Positions 42,424-52,957 are shown, counted from the first letter of the stretch. The stretch: 64,000 nt of DNA from an uncultured Bacteroidales bacterium (GCA_947168525.1 CAMVMG010000001.1:457088-521087); one strand, 5' to 3'. The notes: a model not told the origin generated them from the letters alone. Translations and numbers: made by a program.

Positions 42424-43775
42424 TGAAAAAACTGCTTGCCATCGCCGCTGCCCTTTTTGCCGCCACACTAGCATATGGGCAGTTTCGCTCCGGGATATCC
42501 CCGGCAGACCTGGACGACACGGAAACGGTCCGTGCGCTCAAGGCACATGTGTCGTACCTGGCATCGGCAGAGCTGGAAGGCCGCAAGGCCGGCAGTGAAG
42601 GGGAGAAGCTGGCAGCCGACTATGTCATGGCCTGCCTGAAAGAATACGGCATCGATGTCCTGAGCCCCTCGGACGGCTCCACCTTCGGGGTGGCCGTCGG
42701 GGCCGACACCCTGCAGAGCCGCAACGTAACCGGTTTCCTGCAGGGCTGGGACAAATCCCTGAACAACCGCTATATCGTCGTGGGTGCCCGCCTGGACAAC
42801 CTGGGGGCCGATACCTTAATGGTAGACGGGGAGCCCCACCGGCGCATCTATTACGGAGCCAACGGCAATGCCTCCGGCGTAGCCATGTTGCTGGAGCTGG
42901 CCCGGAAGCTCTCCTACGCCCGTTCGCTGCTGCGCCGCAGCGTCCTGTTCGTGGGCTTCGGCGCCTCGGAAGAAACCTTCGCCGGCTCCTGGTATTTCCT
43001 GAACCGCTACTTCGCCCAGGACGCCGGTCAGATAGACGCCATGATCAATCTGGACATGCTGGGTACCGGAGCCGATTCCTTCCTGGCCTATCCGTCGGCC
43101 AATGAAGACCTTACCGTGCTACTGAACAATCTCCGGGCAGAGCTGCTGCCCGTGCAGGCAAAGCTTACCCTGGAAGAGCCTTACCCCGGCGACCACCGGG
43201 TCTTTTACGACAAGGAGATCCCTTCTGTCCTGTTCACCACCGGCCGCTATCCGGAGCACAACACCGGAAAGGACGACTTCATGCTGCTGGACTACGACGG
43301 CATGGAGCGGGAACTGGAATACATATACAGTTTCACCCAACTGCTGTGCAACGGAGACCGTCCCCGCTTCCGCAGCACGGACACCGGCGCCCCCGCCACC
43401 ATCGAGGGTGTCATGGCCTACAGTGACGTGGACCAGAAACCCATGTTCCTGAACTCATCCGACCCCCGCACGTTCATGGAAAAATGGGTATATCAGTATC
43501 TCAAGTATCCGGAGTACGCGCAGGACAACGGCATTCAGGGCCGCGTGCTGGTGGACTTTGTGATTGACGAGAGCGGGGAAGTACGGGATGTGAAAGTGTC
43601 CCGCAGCGCCCATGTAAGCCTGGACGACGAAGCCGTGCGGGTGGTAAGCGCCTCTCCCAAGTGGAGGGCCGGCCGGCACCGGGGCAAGAAAGTGAAGGTG
43701 GCCATGACCGTGGCGGTGGATTTCCGCCTGGAGAAGAAGGGCAAATTCGGCATAAACGGAAAAACTATCAAGTAG
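42423..43775 (+). CDS. M28-like peptidase domain (degenerate) fused to a TonB C-terminal domain
   Basis: A 450-residue protein with a signal peptide ending AYGQ (residue 20). Residues about 30-330 follow M28 aminopeptidases, but key positions are changed: the usual GAHxDHxG is GARLDNLG (His to Arg at 123), the ADDNASG motif is ANGNASG (the bridging Asp lost at 148) and the usual Glu-Glu is Ser182-Glu183. The closing [13 protein letters not shown] region is closer to normal. Loss of metal ligands and base argues for a non-catalytic binding protein. Residues about 355-450 are a TonB_C-type domain ([18 protein letters not shown]), which normally contacts outer-membrane transporters. It starts at 42423 (or 42420), overlaps the SPOR gene and sits 4 bp before leuS. 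Confidence 0.85.
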   Translation: MKKLLAIAAALFAATLAYGQFRSGISPADLDDTETVRALKAHVSYLASAELEGRKAGSEGEKLAADYVMACLKEYGIDVLSPSDGSTFGVAVGADTLQSRNVTGFLQGWDKSLNNRYIVVGARLDNLGADTLMVDGEPHRRIYYGANGNASGVAMLLELARKLSYARSLLRRSVLFVGFGASEETFAGSWYFLNRYFAQDAGQIDAMINLDMLGTGADSFLAYPSANEDLTVLLNNLRAELLPVQAKLTLEEPYPGDHRVFYDKEIPSVLFTTGRYPEHNTGKDDFMLLDYDGMERELEYIYSFTQLLCNGDRPRFRSTDTGAPATIEGVMAYSDVDQKPMFLNSSDPRTFMEKWVYQYLKYPEYAQDNGIQGRVLVDFVIDESGEVRDVKVSRSAHVSLDDEAVRVVSASPKWRAGRHRGKKVKVAMTVAVDFRLEKKGKFGINGKTIK

Positions 43776-43779
43776 CGAT

Positions 43780-46536
43780 ATGGATTACGATTTTTTGGAG
43801 ATTGAGAAAAAATGGCAGGCCTGGTGGGCTGCCAACAAGACATACAGGGCGGAAAACAGCTCCGGCAAGCCCAAATACTACGTTCTGGACATGTTCCCGT
43901 ATCCCAGTGGGGCAGGCTTGCATGTGGGGCATCCGCTGGGCTATATTGCCAGCGACATCTTTGCGCGGTACAAGCGCCTGAAAGGGTTCAACGTGCTGCA
44001 CCCGATGGGCTACGATGCCTTCGGCCTTCCCGCAGAGCAATATGCCATCCAGACCGGCCAGCATCCGGAAAAGACTACCCACGACAACGTAGCCCGCTAC
44101 CGGGAGCAACTGGACCGCATCGGCTTCTCGTTCGACTGGGACCGGGAGTTCCGTACCTCGGATCCGGAGTACTACCATTGGACCCAGTGGGCTTTCCTCA
44201 AGATGTTCGGTTCCTGGTACGACAACAAACTGCAGAAAGCGCGGCCCATCGAAGACCTGGAGGCCGCTTTTGAGAAGGCCGGCAGCGCCGCCGTGGATGC
44301 CGCCTGCAGCGAGGGTCCGGATTTCACCAGCGAGGAGTGGAAACGCTTCAGCGCCAAGGAAAAGGCTGATGTTCTCATGCGCTACCGCATTGCCTATCAG
44401 GGAGAGAGTACGGTGAACTGGTGCCCCGCCCTGGGTACGGTACTGGCCAACGATGAGGTGAAGGACGGCTTCTCCGAACGGGGCGGTCATCCCGTCATCC
44501 AGAAAAAGATGACCCAGTGGCAGCTCCGTGTGTCGGCCTATGCCGGCCGGTTGCTGGAGGGCCTGGACCGTTTGGACTGGACCGAATCCCTGAAAGAGAT
44601 GCAGCGCAACTGGATCGGCCGCAGCGAAGGCGCGGAGATGGTTTTCCGCGTAGAATGTGACGGCACCTGGTACGACATGACCATCTTCACCACCCGGGCC
44701 GATACCGTATTCGGGGTCACCTTCATGGTGCTGGCCCCGGAGAGCGAATGGGTGGAAAAACTCACTGCCCCCTCCGAGAAAGAGGCCGTGGAGACCTATC
44801 TGGAGCAGGTGAAGAAAAAGACGGAACGGGAAAGGATTGCAGGAAAGGCCGTTACTGGCGTATTCTCTGGTTCCTACGCCGTGAATCCCCTCACCGGAGA
44901 CCGCGTCCCCGTCTGGATTTCGGAATATGTGCTGGCCGGTTATGGCACGGGCGCCATCATGGCCGTGCCCGCCCATGACAGCCGCGACTATGCCTTCGCC
45001 CGGAAGTTCAACCTCCCCGTGATTCCCGTCATCGAAGGGGCCGATGTGAGCGAACAGAGCGTAGACGCCAAGGAAGGCATCATGTGCAACAGCGGTTTCC
45101 TCAACGGGCTGCCCGTGAAAGAGGCCATTCCCGCAGCCATCGCCTATGTAGAAAGCCATGGGATTGGCCGGCGCAAGGTGAATTACCGCATCCGGGACGC
45201 TATCTTCTCCCGCCAGCGCTACTGGGGAGAGCCTTTTCCTATTTATTATAAGGACGGCATCGCCACGCCCCTGCCTATGGATGAGCTGCCGCTCACCCTT
45301 CCTGAGATTGACGAGTACAAGCCCACGGAAGACGGGCAGCCGCCGCTTGCCCGCGCCAAGGACTGGACCTATAACGGTTACCCCCTGGAAACCAGCACCA
45401 TGCCGGGCTTCGCCGGCTCCAGCGCCTACTATCTGCGCTACATGGACCCGCACAATGCAGAAGGCCTTGTCAGCAAGGAGGCCGATACCTACTGGCGTAA
45501 CGTAGACCTCTACGTGGGCGGCACCGAGCATGCCACCGGCCACCTCATCTACAGCCGCTTCTGGAACAAGTTCCTCTGGGACCTCGGCTATGTCTGTGAA
45601 GACGAACCTTTCTGCAAGCTCATCAATCAGGGCATGATCCAGGGCCGCTCCAACTTCGTGTATCTGATTCCGGGCACCAACAAATTTGTCTCCGCAGGGC
45701 TCAAGGACCAGTACGAGACCATCCCCGTGCATGTAGATGTGAACATCGTCTATAACGACCGCCTGGACATCGAGGCCTTCCGGGCCTGGCGTCCGGACTA
45801 CAAAGATGCGGAATTTGTGCTGGAGGACGGTGAATACATCTGCGGCTGGGCCATCGAGAAAATGTCCAAGAGCATGTACAACGTGGTGAACCCGGACAAG
45901 ATCTGCGACACCTACGGGGCCGACACCCTCCGCCTGTACGAGATGTTCCTGGGCCCCATCGAGCAGGCCAAACCCTGGGATACCAAGGGCATCGACGGAG
46001 TCAACCGCTTCCTCAAGAAGTTCTGGCGCCTGTTCTGGGACCGCGAAGAGTGGTTGGTCACGGACGATGAACCCACCCCGGAAGAGCTCAAAGCCCTGCA
46101 CAAGCTCATCGGCAAGGAGCAGGAAGATATCGAGCACTTCTCCTACAATACCACCATATCGGCCTTCATGATTGCCCTGAACGAGCTGGGCAGCTGCTCC
46201 AAGCGGGCCGTGCTGGAGCCGCTGGTGGTGCTGCTCTCGCCGTTCGCCCCGCATATCGCGGAAGAGCTCTGGCACCAGCTGGGCCACGAAGACTCCGTGG
46301 TATACGCCTCCTTCCCGGAGTACAGGAGCGAGCTGGCGGCCGACAACATGGTGAAATACCCCGTTTCCTTCAATGGAAAAACACGTTTCTTCCTGGAGAC
46401 AAACGCCTCCTGCACCCCCGCAGAGGTGGAGGCCGCTGTCCGTGCGCACGAACTTACTCCCCGGTACTTGGCCGACAAATCCATCGCGAAAGTGATCGTG
46501 GTTCCCGGCCGTATTGTAAATGTAGTTATAAAGTAA
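43780..46536 (+). CDS. leuS: Leucyl-tRNA synthetase
   Basis: A 918-residue class I synthetase. The HIGH-type motif is in [16 protein letters not shown] near residue 50, the KMSKS motif in [16 protein letters not shown] near 695, and the CP1 editing domain (about 220-470) is present, with [12 protein letters not shown] and the [16 protein letters not shown] editing region. It follows the M28-like gene by 4 bp and is followed by the YitT genes, so the segment likely forms one transcript. Confidence 0.97.
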   Translation: MDYDFLEIEKKWQAWWAANKTYRAENSSGKPKYYVLDMFPYPSGAGLHVGHPLGYIASDIFARYKRLKGFNVLHPMGYDAFGLPAEQYAIQTGQHPEKTTHDNVARYREQLDRIGFSFDWDREFRTSDPEYYHWTQWAFLKMFGSWYDNKLQKARPIEDLEAAFEKAGSAAVDAACSEGPDFTSEEWKRFSAKEKADVLMRYRIAYQGESTVNWCPALGTVLANDEVKDGFSERGGHPVIQKKMTQWQLRVSAYAGRLLEGLDRLDWTESLKEMQRNWIGRSEGAEMVFRVECDGTWYDMTIFTTRADTVFGVTFMVLAPESEWVEKLTAPSEKEAVETYLEQVKKKTERERIAGKAVTGVFSGSYAVNPLTGDRVPVWISEYVLAGYGTGAIMAVPAHDSRDYAFARKFNLPVIPVIEGADVSEQSVDAKEGIMCNSGFLNGLPVKEAIPAAIAYVESHGIGRRKVNYRIRDAIFSRQRYWGEPFPIYYKDGIATPLPMDELPLTLPEIDEYKPTEDGQPPLARAKDWTYNGYPLETSTMPGFAGSSAYYLRYMDPHNAEGLVSKEADTYWRNVDLYVGGTEHATGHLIYSRFWNKFLWDLGYVCEDEPFCKLINQGMIQGRSNFVYLIPGTNKFVSAGLKDQYETIPVHVDVNIVYNDRLDIEAFRAWRPDYKDAEFVLEDGEYICGWAIEKMSKSMYNVVNPDKICDTYGADTLRLYEMFLGPIEQAKPWDTKGIDGVNRFLKKFWRLFWDREEWLVTDDEPTPEELKALHKLIGKEQEDIEHFSYNTTISAFMIALNELGSCSKRAVLEPLVVLLSPFAPHIAEELWHQLGHEDSVVYASFPEYRSELAADNMVKYPVSFNGKTRFFLETNASCTPAEVEAAVRAHELTPRYLADKSIAKVIVVPGRIVNVVIK

Positions 46537-46542
46537 TGTTTT

Positions 46543-47463
46543 ATGGCACCGGCAACCAGAAAAGTCCTGCTTGTCATCTTCGATTACATTGTTATTTCGT
46601 TCGGCGCCCTGTTGTTCGTCATGGGCTGGACGTCGTTCCTGCTGCCTAACGGCATCATCGACGGCGGCCTCACGGGTGTGTGCGCCCTGTTGTCCATGGT
46701 CACGGGCGTTCCTGTGGAGTACTGGAACTTCGGCCTTAACTGCATCCTGCTTATCATTGCCTGGATTGTGCTGGGCCGCAGTTTCGGGGTCAAGACCATC
46801 TACGCCATCATCCTCACCTCCATCCTGTTCCGGGTGCTCGGGGGAGATAACCTGATGTTCCTCAAATCCGTAGAGGGACAGCCCCTGGAAGTAGGGGAAA
46901 AGGTGCTGGTCCCGGTCATCGGCGGCCTCCTGGAGGCGGTGGGCCTGGGCATCATCCTGCTGCGCGGGGGCTCCACGGGCGGCACCGACATTCTGGCGCT
47001 GATCATCAACAAGTTCTGGCCGGTCTCCCTGGGCCGGTTCTACTTGATTTCGGACTTCATCGTCATCGGCCTGCTCATGTTCATCCCCGGACACTGCTTT
47101 GCCGATGTGATCTACGGGTACATCTGTATGGGAGTGTTCGCCTTCGCCCTGGACATGGTGATGATGGGTAAGGAGTCGGCCGTGCAGGTACTGGTGTTCT
47201 CCGACCATTATAACAAGATCGGCGACTTCATCAACCAGGAAATGGGACGCGGCGTCACGGCGCTCCGGTCCATCGGCTGGTACACCCAGCAAGATCGCCA
47301 GGTGCTGCTGGTGATGCTCCGCAAGACCGAGCTTCCCTCCCTGGTGAAGGCCATCAAAGAAATCGACCCCAAGGCTTTTGTCACCGTGGTCCCCGCCAAC
47401 AATGTCTATGGCGAGGGCTTCGACGAGATGAAAACCGGACTTAACAAGAAAAAGAACCAATAA
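46543..47463 (+). CDS. YitT-family membrane protein (first of pair)
   Basis: A 306-residue protein with five or six N-terminal helices (about 10-190), including the GGSTGGTDILALIINKF motif near 147, and a C-terminal DUF2179 domain (QVLVFSDHYNKIGDFINQEM near 215). YitT proteins are of uncertain function; a transport or sensing role is commonly suggested. It is 6 bp after leuS and 3 bp before its paralogue. Confidence 0.9.
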   Translation: MAPATRKVLLVIFDYIVISFGALLFVMGWTSFLLPNGIIDGGLTGVCALLSMVTGVPVEYWNFGLNCILLIIAWIVLGRSFGVKTIYAIILTSILFRVLGGDNLMFLKSVEGQPLEVGEKVLVPVIGGLLEAVGLGIILLRGGSTGGTDILALIINKFWPVSLGRFYLISDFIVIGLLMFIPGHCFADVIYGYICMGVFAFALDMVMMGKESAVQVLVFSDHYNKIGDFINQEMGRGVTALRSIGWYTQQDRQVLLVMLRKTELPSLVKAIKEIDPKAFVTVVPANNVYGEGFDEMKTGLNKKKNQ

Positions 47464-47466
47464 GAA

Positions 47467-48441
47467 ATGGCTTTACACAAAACCGCACTTACCCACATCA
47501 AGGAGTGGCTCCTGGTCACGCTGGGTATCCTGATCTATGTGACCGGATGGGCGCTTTTCCTGATTCCGAACAACCTCGTGGGCGGGGGCGTCTCCGGTAT
47601 CAGTTCCATGATCCAATATGCTACCCAGGGCACCATCCAGATGGGTTACAGCTACTTTGTCATCAACGCCATCCTGGTGGTGGCCGCCATCGTCATCCTG
47701 GGCATGGGCTTCGGGGCAAAGACCATCTACGCCATCATCCTGGCTTCGGTCGCGCTGCGCTTTATGCCCGGCCTCATCCCTGACAGCATCATCAATACGC
47801 TGGCTCTGCAGAACGGGAAACTGATGTCGGTGCTCATGGGTGGCCTCATGGCCGGTATCGGCATCGGCATGAGCATCTCCAACGGCGGCAGTACGGGCGG
47901 TACGGACATCATCGCCCTCATTTACACCAAGTACCACAACGTGTCTCCCGGAAAAGTGATCCTGTTCCTGGATTTCATCATCATCGCCTCTTCGCTGATC
48001 GTTCCCTCTTATGTGACCGATGTAGATCCCGAGACCGGCGCCGCCCTCCTGGGAGCCGACGGGAAGCCGCTCACGCACCTGATGCCCTTTGCCGACAAGA
48101 TCACCACCGTGGTCTACGGCCTTATCCTGGTCACGGTGAACAGCTATGTGCTGGATATGTACATCTCCGGCTCGCAGCAAAGCGTGCAGCTGTTCATCCT
48201 CTCTTCCCAGTATGAGAAGATTGCCGATGCCATCACCCATGAACTCCACCGGGGCGTGACGGTGCTGGACGGCAAGGGCTGGTATACCAAGCAGGACACC
48301 AAAGTGCTCATGGTCCTTACCCGCAAGACAGACCTGAATCTGCTTCTGCGCCACATCAAGCAGATAGATCCCTCCGCATTCCTCTCCGTGAGCTCCGTCA
48401 ACGGCGTGTACGGAAAGGGATTCGACACCATCAAGAAATAA
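47467..48441 (+). CDS. YitT-family membrane protein (second of pair)
   Basis: A 324-residue paralogue of the preceding gene with the same layout: helices at about 12-215 with NGGSTGGTDIIALIYTKY near 140 and a DUF2179 domain at about 235-322. It has an extra loop (about 180-205) between the last helices. Tandem placement suggests the two act together, perhaps as a heteromer. Confidence 0.9.
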   Translation: MALHKTALTHIKEWLLVTLGILIYVTGWALFLIPNNLVGGGVSGISSMIQYATQGTIQMGYSYFVINAILVVAAIVILGMGFGAKTIYAIILASVALRFMPGLIPDSIINTLALQNGKLMSVLMGGLMAGIGIGMSISNGGSTGGTDIIALIYTKYHNVSPGKVILFLDFIIIASSLIVPSYVTDVDPETGAALLGADGKPLTHLMPFADKITTVVYGLILVTVNSYVLDMYISGSQQSVQLFILSSQYEKIADAITHELHRGVTVLDGKGWYTKQDTKVLMVLTRKTDLNLLLRHIKQIDPSAFLSVSSVNGVYGKGFDTIKK

Positions 48442-48490
48442 ACGCTCATTGACATATAGGTAACGCTCCGGGCACATCCGTACCCCAAAG

Positions 48491-49030
48491 ATGAACCTGC
48501 CCGTTTTGTTGTCGGGTCTGGTTGCCGTCCTCTCTACAGTTGCGGCCGTCTGGCTGTACCTGCTCCTGAAACGGCAGAAGACCCTCTCTTCCGGGACCGC
48601 CTCCAAAGGACCGTCCCATGCTGCGGTTTCCCAGTCGGGAACATCCCCGTCCGGCTACGATTCGTTGGCGATCGATCAACTTCTCTACGACAAAGTTTGC
48701 AGGTATATGACAGAGCGACGGCCTTTCCTGGTGGAGTCCTTCTCCCTCCAGGACCTGGCCGGAGCCATGTGCACCAACAAAGCGTACTTGTCCAAGACCA
48801 TTAACCATTACTCCGGGAAAAATTTCCGGCAATATGTGAACTATTATAGGGTCATGTATTCCATGGATCTTTTCCGGAACAACATGAGCCTGCGGGTGAG
48901 TGAACTGGCCGGGCTGTCCGGTTTCCATTCTCCCACCTCCTATTTCCAGAGCTTCAAGATAGTCATGGGTGAGCCGCCCAGCACCTGGTGCGCCCGCGTG
49001 CGGGTGAAAAACACCCGGAAAAAATTGTGA
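48491..49030 (+). CDS. Membrane-anchored AraC-type HTH protein
   Basis: A 179-residue protein: an N-terminal transmembrane helix (LPVLLSGLVAVLSTVAAVWLY residues 3-23), a Ser-rich linker, then an AraC HTH (about 75-175) with SLQDLAGAMCTNKAYLSKTI and the second helix in VSELAGLSGFHSPTSYFQSFK. The DNA-binding half is complete for the AraC fold. An HTH tied to the inner membrane this short has no obvious sensor domain; it may be a C-terminal half of a split hybrid sensor. Targets unknown. Confidence 0.82.
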   Translation: MNLPVLLSGLVAVLSTVAAVWLYLLLKRQKTLSSGTASKGPSHAAVSQSGTSPSGYDSLAIDQLLYDKVCRYMTERRPFLVESFSLQDLAGAMCTNKAYLSKTINHYSGKNFRQYVNYYRVMYSMDLFRNNMSLRVSELAGLSGFHSPTSYFQSFKIVMGEPPSTWCARVRVKNTRKKL

Positions 49031-49045
49031 AACCCGCCAGGAGCG

Positions 49046-49744
49046 TTATCCCTGAATCCCTTTCCAGCTTTCTGGAACAGGGGCCGTTACATCCACCTCG
49101 GTCTTTTTGACGGGGTGGATGAACCGTATATGGCGGGCGAGCAGCGAGATGCCGCCGTCCGGGTTGGAGCGTTTGGCGCCGTACTTCAGGTCTCCCTTGA
49201 TGGGACAGCCCATGTGGGCAAGCTGGCAGCGGATCTGGTGGTGCCGCCCCGTATAGAGTTCCACTTCCAGGAGGAAGTAGCGGTCTGTGGTTTGGATGAG
49301 CCTGTACTTGAGCCGGGCCTCTTTCCCATGGGGCGTGACATAGGATTTGTTCTGCTGCTCGTTCCGGCTCAGGAAGTCGGTGAGCACGTCCTCGTCTTTC
49401 AGGGGGCGCTGCCCGGTGAGGGCCCAGTAGGTCTTGTGGATTTCCCCTTTCCGGAGCATTTCGTTCAGCCGCTCCAGGGCCTTGGAGGTTTTGGCAAAGA
49501 CGGTAACGCCGCTTACCGGGCGGTCCAGACGGTGGGGGACACCCATAAATACCTGCCCGGGCTTGCCGTCCCGCTGTGCAATGTAGGCCTTCAGGGTTTC
49601 GCTCAGGGGCTCGTCCCCGGTTTTGTCTCCCTGTACGATCTCTCCCGTCCGCTTGTTGAAAACCAGCAGGTGATTGTCCTCATAGAGGATTCTTGCTTCC
49701 AGGTCATGGTATTCTTCCGGACCTATTTCTCTGTAGATACCCAT
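49046..49744 (-). CDS. RluA-family pseudouridine synthase
   Basis: A 232-residue enzyme that isomerises uridine in rRNA or tRNA. The catalytic Asp is in the PHRLDRPVSGV motif near residue 72; RHHQIRCQLAHMG near 175 is another family motif. No S4 domain precedes the catalytic part, so it resembles the shorter members. ATG 49744 is chosen since the longer upstream frame runs into lysA and has no similarity. It lies 22 bp after the lysA stop on the same strand. Confidence 0.88.
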   Translation of the reverse strand: MGIYREIGPEEYHDLEARILYEDNHLLVFNKRTGEIVQGDKTGDEPLSETLKAYIAQRDGKPGQVFMGVPHRLDRPVSGVTVFAKTSKALERLNEMLRKGEIHKTYWALTGQRPLKDEDVLTDFLSRNEQQNKSYVTPHGKEARLKYRLIQTTDRYFLLEVELYTGRHHQIRCQLAHMGCPIKGDLKYGAKRSNPDGGISLLARHIRFIHPVKKTEVDVTAPVPESWKGIQG

Positions 49745-49766
49745 AATCGCTACAAAGATACGAACT

Positions 49767-50912
49767 TTATTCGAAGATGCTGCCGGGAAGCGGACGGGAA
49801 TTGTAACAGGACGCCATGGATTCCCCATATGCCCCGGCGGAGCGGATGGCGATGAGGTCGCCGCGGCGGCATTCGCTGAGCATGACATCTTTCCCGAAGA
49901 CGTCGGAGCTTTCGCAGATGGGGCCCACCACGTCGTAGGCCTGTTCGGGGCCGTCAGAGCTCAGGTTCTCGATCCGGTGGGAGGCGTGGTACATGGCCGG
50001 ACGCACCAGGTCGTTCATCCCGGCGTCCAGGACGGCGAATTTCCGGGACAACCCTTCCTTGACGTAGAGGACCCGGCTGATCAGGCTGCCGCAGGGGGCC
50101 ACCAGGCTTCGGCCCAGCTCGAAGTGTACGGGGACGTGGGCGGGCAGAAGGCGTTTGAAGGTGCCGAAGTAACTTTCAAAGTCGGCCAGGGGGAGGTGGT
50201 TGGGATGGGCGTACTCGATGCCCAGTCCGCCGCCCACATTGATGTCTCCCGTGGGCAGGCGGTGCCGCTCCAGGGTGCGCCGGATGTCATTGATGCGGTT
50301 GCACAGGGCGGCGAAATCGCTCATGTCCAGGATCTGCGAGCCTATGTGGAAGTGCAGCCCCAGGAAGCGGACGTGCTCCAGCTCCAGCGCCCGCCGGATT
50401 ACCGGTTCCAGCGAGCCGTGGTAGATGCCGAACTTGTTCTCGGCCAGCCCGGTAGTGATGCCCGCATGGGTATGCGCGCCGATGTCCGGGTTCACGCGGA
50501 GGCTCACCGGGGCGGTCTTTCCCATCTTTGCGGCCAGTGCGGCGATGACCTCCAGCTCGGCTTCGGACTCCACGTTGAAGCGCTGGATCTGCTGCTCCAG
50601 GCCCAGCCGGATTTCCCAGTCGGCCTTGCCCACGCCGGCATAGACAATCCCCGTGGCGGGGAAGCCCGCGTCCAGGGCGGCCTGGATCTCTCCTCCGCTC
50701 ACGCAGTCGGCTCCCAGGCCGGCCTCGGCGATGAGAGAGAGCACTCCGGGATTGGCATTGGCTTTCACGGCATAGTGGACCTGCCACGACGGACGGTCCC
50801 GCAGCTGTTTCCGGACGGTTTCCAAAGTCCGTTTCAGCAGCGGCGTGTCGTAGTAGTAGAAGGGCGTCCGGAGGTCCCGGAAGCGCTCCAGCGGGAAATT
50901 ACCTCTGAGCAT
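49767..50912 (-). CDS. lysA: Diaminopimelate decarboxylase
   Basis: A 381-residue fold-type III PLP enzyme that makes lysine from meso-diaminopimelate. The PLP lysine is in HYAVKANANPGVL near residue 47; FHIGSQI near 190, the NVGGGLGIEY glycine loop near 220, GRSLVAPCGSL near 265 and the catalytic CESSDVFGKD near 335 are all present. Its start lies inside the 3' end of lysC (14 bp overlap), so translation is coupled. Confidence 0.95.
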   Translation of the reverse strand: MLRGNFPLERFRDLRTPFYYYDTPLLKRTLETVRKQLRDRPSWQVHYAVKANANPGVLSLIAEAGLGADCVSGGEIQAALDAGFPATGIVYAGVGKADWEIRLGLEQQIQRFNVESEAELEVIAALAAKMGKTAPVSLRVNPDIGAHTHAGITTGLAENKFGIYHGSLEPVIRRALELEHVRFLGLHFHIGSQILDMSDFAALCNRINDIRRTLERHRLPTGDINVGGGLGIEYAHPNHLPLADFESYFGTFKRLLPAHVPVHFELGRSLVAPCGSLISRVLYVKEGLSRKFAVLDAGMNDLVRPAMYHASHRIENLSSDGPEQAYDVVGPICESSDVFGKDVMLSECRRGDLIAIRSAGAYGESMASCYNSRPLPGSIFE

Positions 50913-52212
50913 CGGCAAACAAACTCCGGCTCAGCTCCTGCAGGGTGCGGGCCTTGTCCTCTTCTTTCACCAGCAGGGAGATGTTGTAATTGCTGCCACC
51001 GTAGCTCACCATCCGCACCGGAATGTCTTTCATGGCCGACAGCACCCGGGACTCGAAGCCCAGGTTTTCCCAGTCCATGTCTCCCACCACGCACACGATG
51101 CACATGTCCAGGTCTACGCTCACGGTGCCGTATTTCTTGAGGTCGTGGACGATCTCGCTCAGGTAGCGGGTGTCGTCAATGGTCACGGATACACCCACCT
51201 CGGAGGTACAGATCATGTCGATCGGGGTGCGGTAGCTCTCGAAAATCTCGAACACCTTACGCAGGAAACCGTGGGCAAGGAGCATCCGGGAGCTCTTGAT
51301 TTTGATGGCGGTGATATTGTCTTTGGCCGCGACGGCCTTGATGGTGCCGGGCTCGGGAACATTGTCGATCAGGGTGCCGGGGGCGTCCGGCTGCATCGTG
51401 TTCAGCAGGCGTACCGGAATGTTGGCAAACTTGGCAGGCTGGATGCAGGTGGGGTGGAGGATTTTGGCGCCGAAGTAGGCCAGCTCGGCCGCCTCGTCAA
51501 AGTGCAGGTGCCTTACGGCGCGGGTCTTTTCCACCACGCGGGGGTCGTTGTCGTGCATGCCGTCGATGTCGGTCCAGATTTGGATCTCGTCGGCCTCCAG
51601 GGCGGCGCCCACCAGGGAAGCGGTGTAGTCGCTGCCGCCGCGCTGCAGATTGTCCACCTCGGCGTGGGCGTTCCGGCAGATGTACCCCTGCGTGAGGAAT
51701 ACATCGCACGGAACCTGGGTCAGCGGCAGGAGATGCTCCCGGATGTAGGGAAGGTCCGGTTCTCCCTGGTTGTCCAGCTTCATGAAATCCAGTGCCGGCA
51801 GGAGGATGGCGTTCACGCCCTGTTGCTGCAGGTACAGTTCCATCAGTTTGGTGGAAAGCAGTTCCCCCTGCGCCATGACGATTTTCTCCTGCACCGGGCC
51901 GAAGTATTCCCGCGTGAGGGCGGCCAGGCTGTCAAAGGCTTCCTGGATGCAGGGGTGGGCGCTGTTATCCCCAAGTAGCTCCTGGGCAACAGCCAAGTGT
52001 TTGGATTCCAGGCGTTTCATGGTTTCCTTGGCCCCGTCCGGGTTGCGGTTGTACAGGTAGCCGCAGATTTCTGCCAGGGTGTTGGTTACCCCGGACATGG
52101 CAGAGAGCACCACCAGGGAGCCTTTGTTCTCTTTTCCGGAAACCAGCGTGGCTACGTTCCGGATCCTTGCGGCCGATCCCACGGATGTGCCGCCGAATTT
52201 CATGATTTTCAT
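50899..52212 (-). CDS. lysC: Aspartate kinase (monofunctional)
   Basis: A 437-residue kinase for the first step toward lysine and threonine. KFGGTSVGSAARI at the N-terminus and RGGSDYTASLVGAAL near 210 mark the catalytic domain; two ACT domains lie at about 305-437 and probably give feedback by lysine. ATG 52212 is chosen because the earlier start adds residues without similarity. Gene order lysC-lysA fits the lysine branch, while the ThrA at 27.4 kb covers the homoserine branch. Confidence 0.95.
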   Translation of the reverse strand: MKIMKFGGTSVGSAARIRNVATLVSGKENKGSLVVLSAMSGVTNTLAEICGYLYNRNPDGAKETMKRLESKHLAVAQELLGDNSAHPCIQEAFDSLAALTREYFGPVQEKIVMAQGELLSTKLMELYLQQQGVNAILLPALDFMKLDNQGEPDLPYIREHLLPLTQVPCDVFLTQGYICRNAHAEVDNLQRGGSDYTASLVGAALEADEIQIWTDIDGMHDNDPRVVEKTRAVRHLHFDEAAELAYFGAKILHPTCIQPAKFANIPVRLLNTMQPDAPGTLIDNVPEPGTIKAVAAKDNITAIKIKSSRMLLAHGFLRKVFEIFESYRTPIDMICTSEVGVSVTIDDTRYLSEIVHDLKKYGTVSVDLDMCIVCVVGDMDWENLGFESRVLSAMKDIPVRMVSYGGSNYNISLLVKEEDKARTLQELSRSLFADAQR

Positions 52213-52328
52213 TTGATGCGTCCGTTTCTTTTGCAAACATAATGAAAAAATTTAATAAATCCATCTTTTTAGGGTATTGGCATGGAAATTGGTGCATAAA
52301 GGGGCAAGCAAACCTTTTGTTTTTGAAA

Positions 52329-52880
52329 ATGAAAAAACTCAATGCTCCCGCCATCCTGGTCGTTGATATGCTCAACGACTTTGTTACTGGCTCTATCGGC
52401 TGCGACCGCGCTGTAGAAATCCTTCCTGCCACTGCCCGTCTGCTGGACGCCGCCCGTGAAAAGGGTGTCCCTGTCATCTACTGCAATGACGCTCACCTTC
52501 CCGGAATAGACCGGGAACTCAAAATCTGGGGAGACCACGCCCTGGTGGGTACTCCTGGGGCAGAGGTAGTTCCGGAGCTTGCCCCCAAGGAGAAAGACTA
52601 TGTTGTTCCCAAGCGCCGCTACAGCGGTTTCTTCCAGACCGACCTGGATATCCTCCTCAAAGAGCTAGGCGTAAAAACCGTTGTCATGACCGGCCTCCAT
52701 ACCCATATGTGCGTCCGCCATACATCGGCCGATGCCTACTGCCTGGGTTATGATGTGGTGGTTGCCAAAGAGGCCACCAATTCTTTCACGGAAGCGGATT
52801 ACCAGTATGGCCTGGCCTACCTGAAAACCTGCTACGGGGCCGACGCCTATACCAACGACGAACTCATTGCCATGTTCTAA
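52329..52880 (+). CDS. Isochorismatase-fold cysteine hydrolase
   Basis: A 183-residue cytosolic hydrolase with the triad Asp (ILVVDMLNDFV near residue 14), Lys (VVPKRRYSGFF near 97) and Cys (GLHTHMCVRHT near 128). This fold includes nicotinamidase and isochorismatase; which amide or ester it cleaves is not clear. ATG 52329 starts the domain. Divergent from lysC, and followed by a strong terminator. Confidence 0.88.
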   Translation: MKKLNAPAILVVDMLNDFVTGSIGCDRAVEILPATARLLDAAREKGVPVIYCNDAHLPGIDRELKIWGDHALVGTPGAEVVPELAPKEKDYVVPKRRYSGFFQTDLDILLKELGVKTVVMTGLHTHMCVRHTSADAYCLGYDVVVAKEATNSFTEADYQYGLAYLKTCYGADAYTNDELIAMF

Positions 52881-52900
52881 AATGGCATATTCTGGACAGA

Positions 52901-52927
52901 AAGGAGCCGCGCGGCTCCTTTTTTTTG
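52901..52927 (+). terminator. Terminator overlapping the asnA promoter
   Basis: A 20-bp perfect palindrome (52901-52920, AAGGAGCCGC and its complement) followed by a run of T. The T run ends at the asnA -7 box. Confidence 0.85.
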
Positions 52928-52935
52928 TATCTTTG
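52928..52935 (+). promoter_or_regulatory. -7 box of asnA promoter
   Basis: TATCTTTG immediately after the upstream terminator; the asnA ATG is 22 bp downstream. Confidence 0.6.
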
Positions 52936-52957
52936 CAGCCGTAAAACGAAGGAAGTC

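Noticed and set aside
43768..47460. A 1230-codon open frame on the minus strand opposite leuS and YitT
   Set aside because: It is a by-product of GC-rich codons in the sense genes; the protein has no domain and the plus-strand genes are unmistakable.
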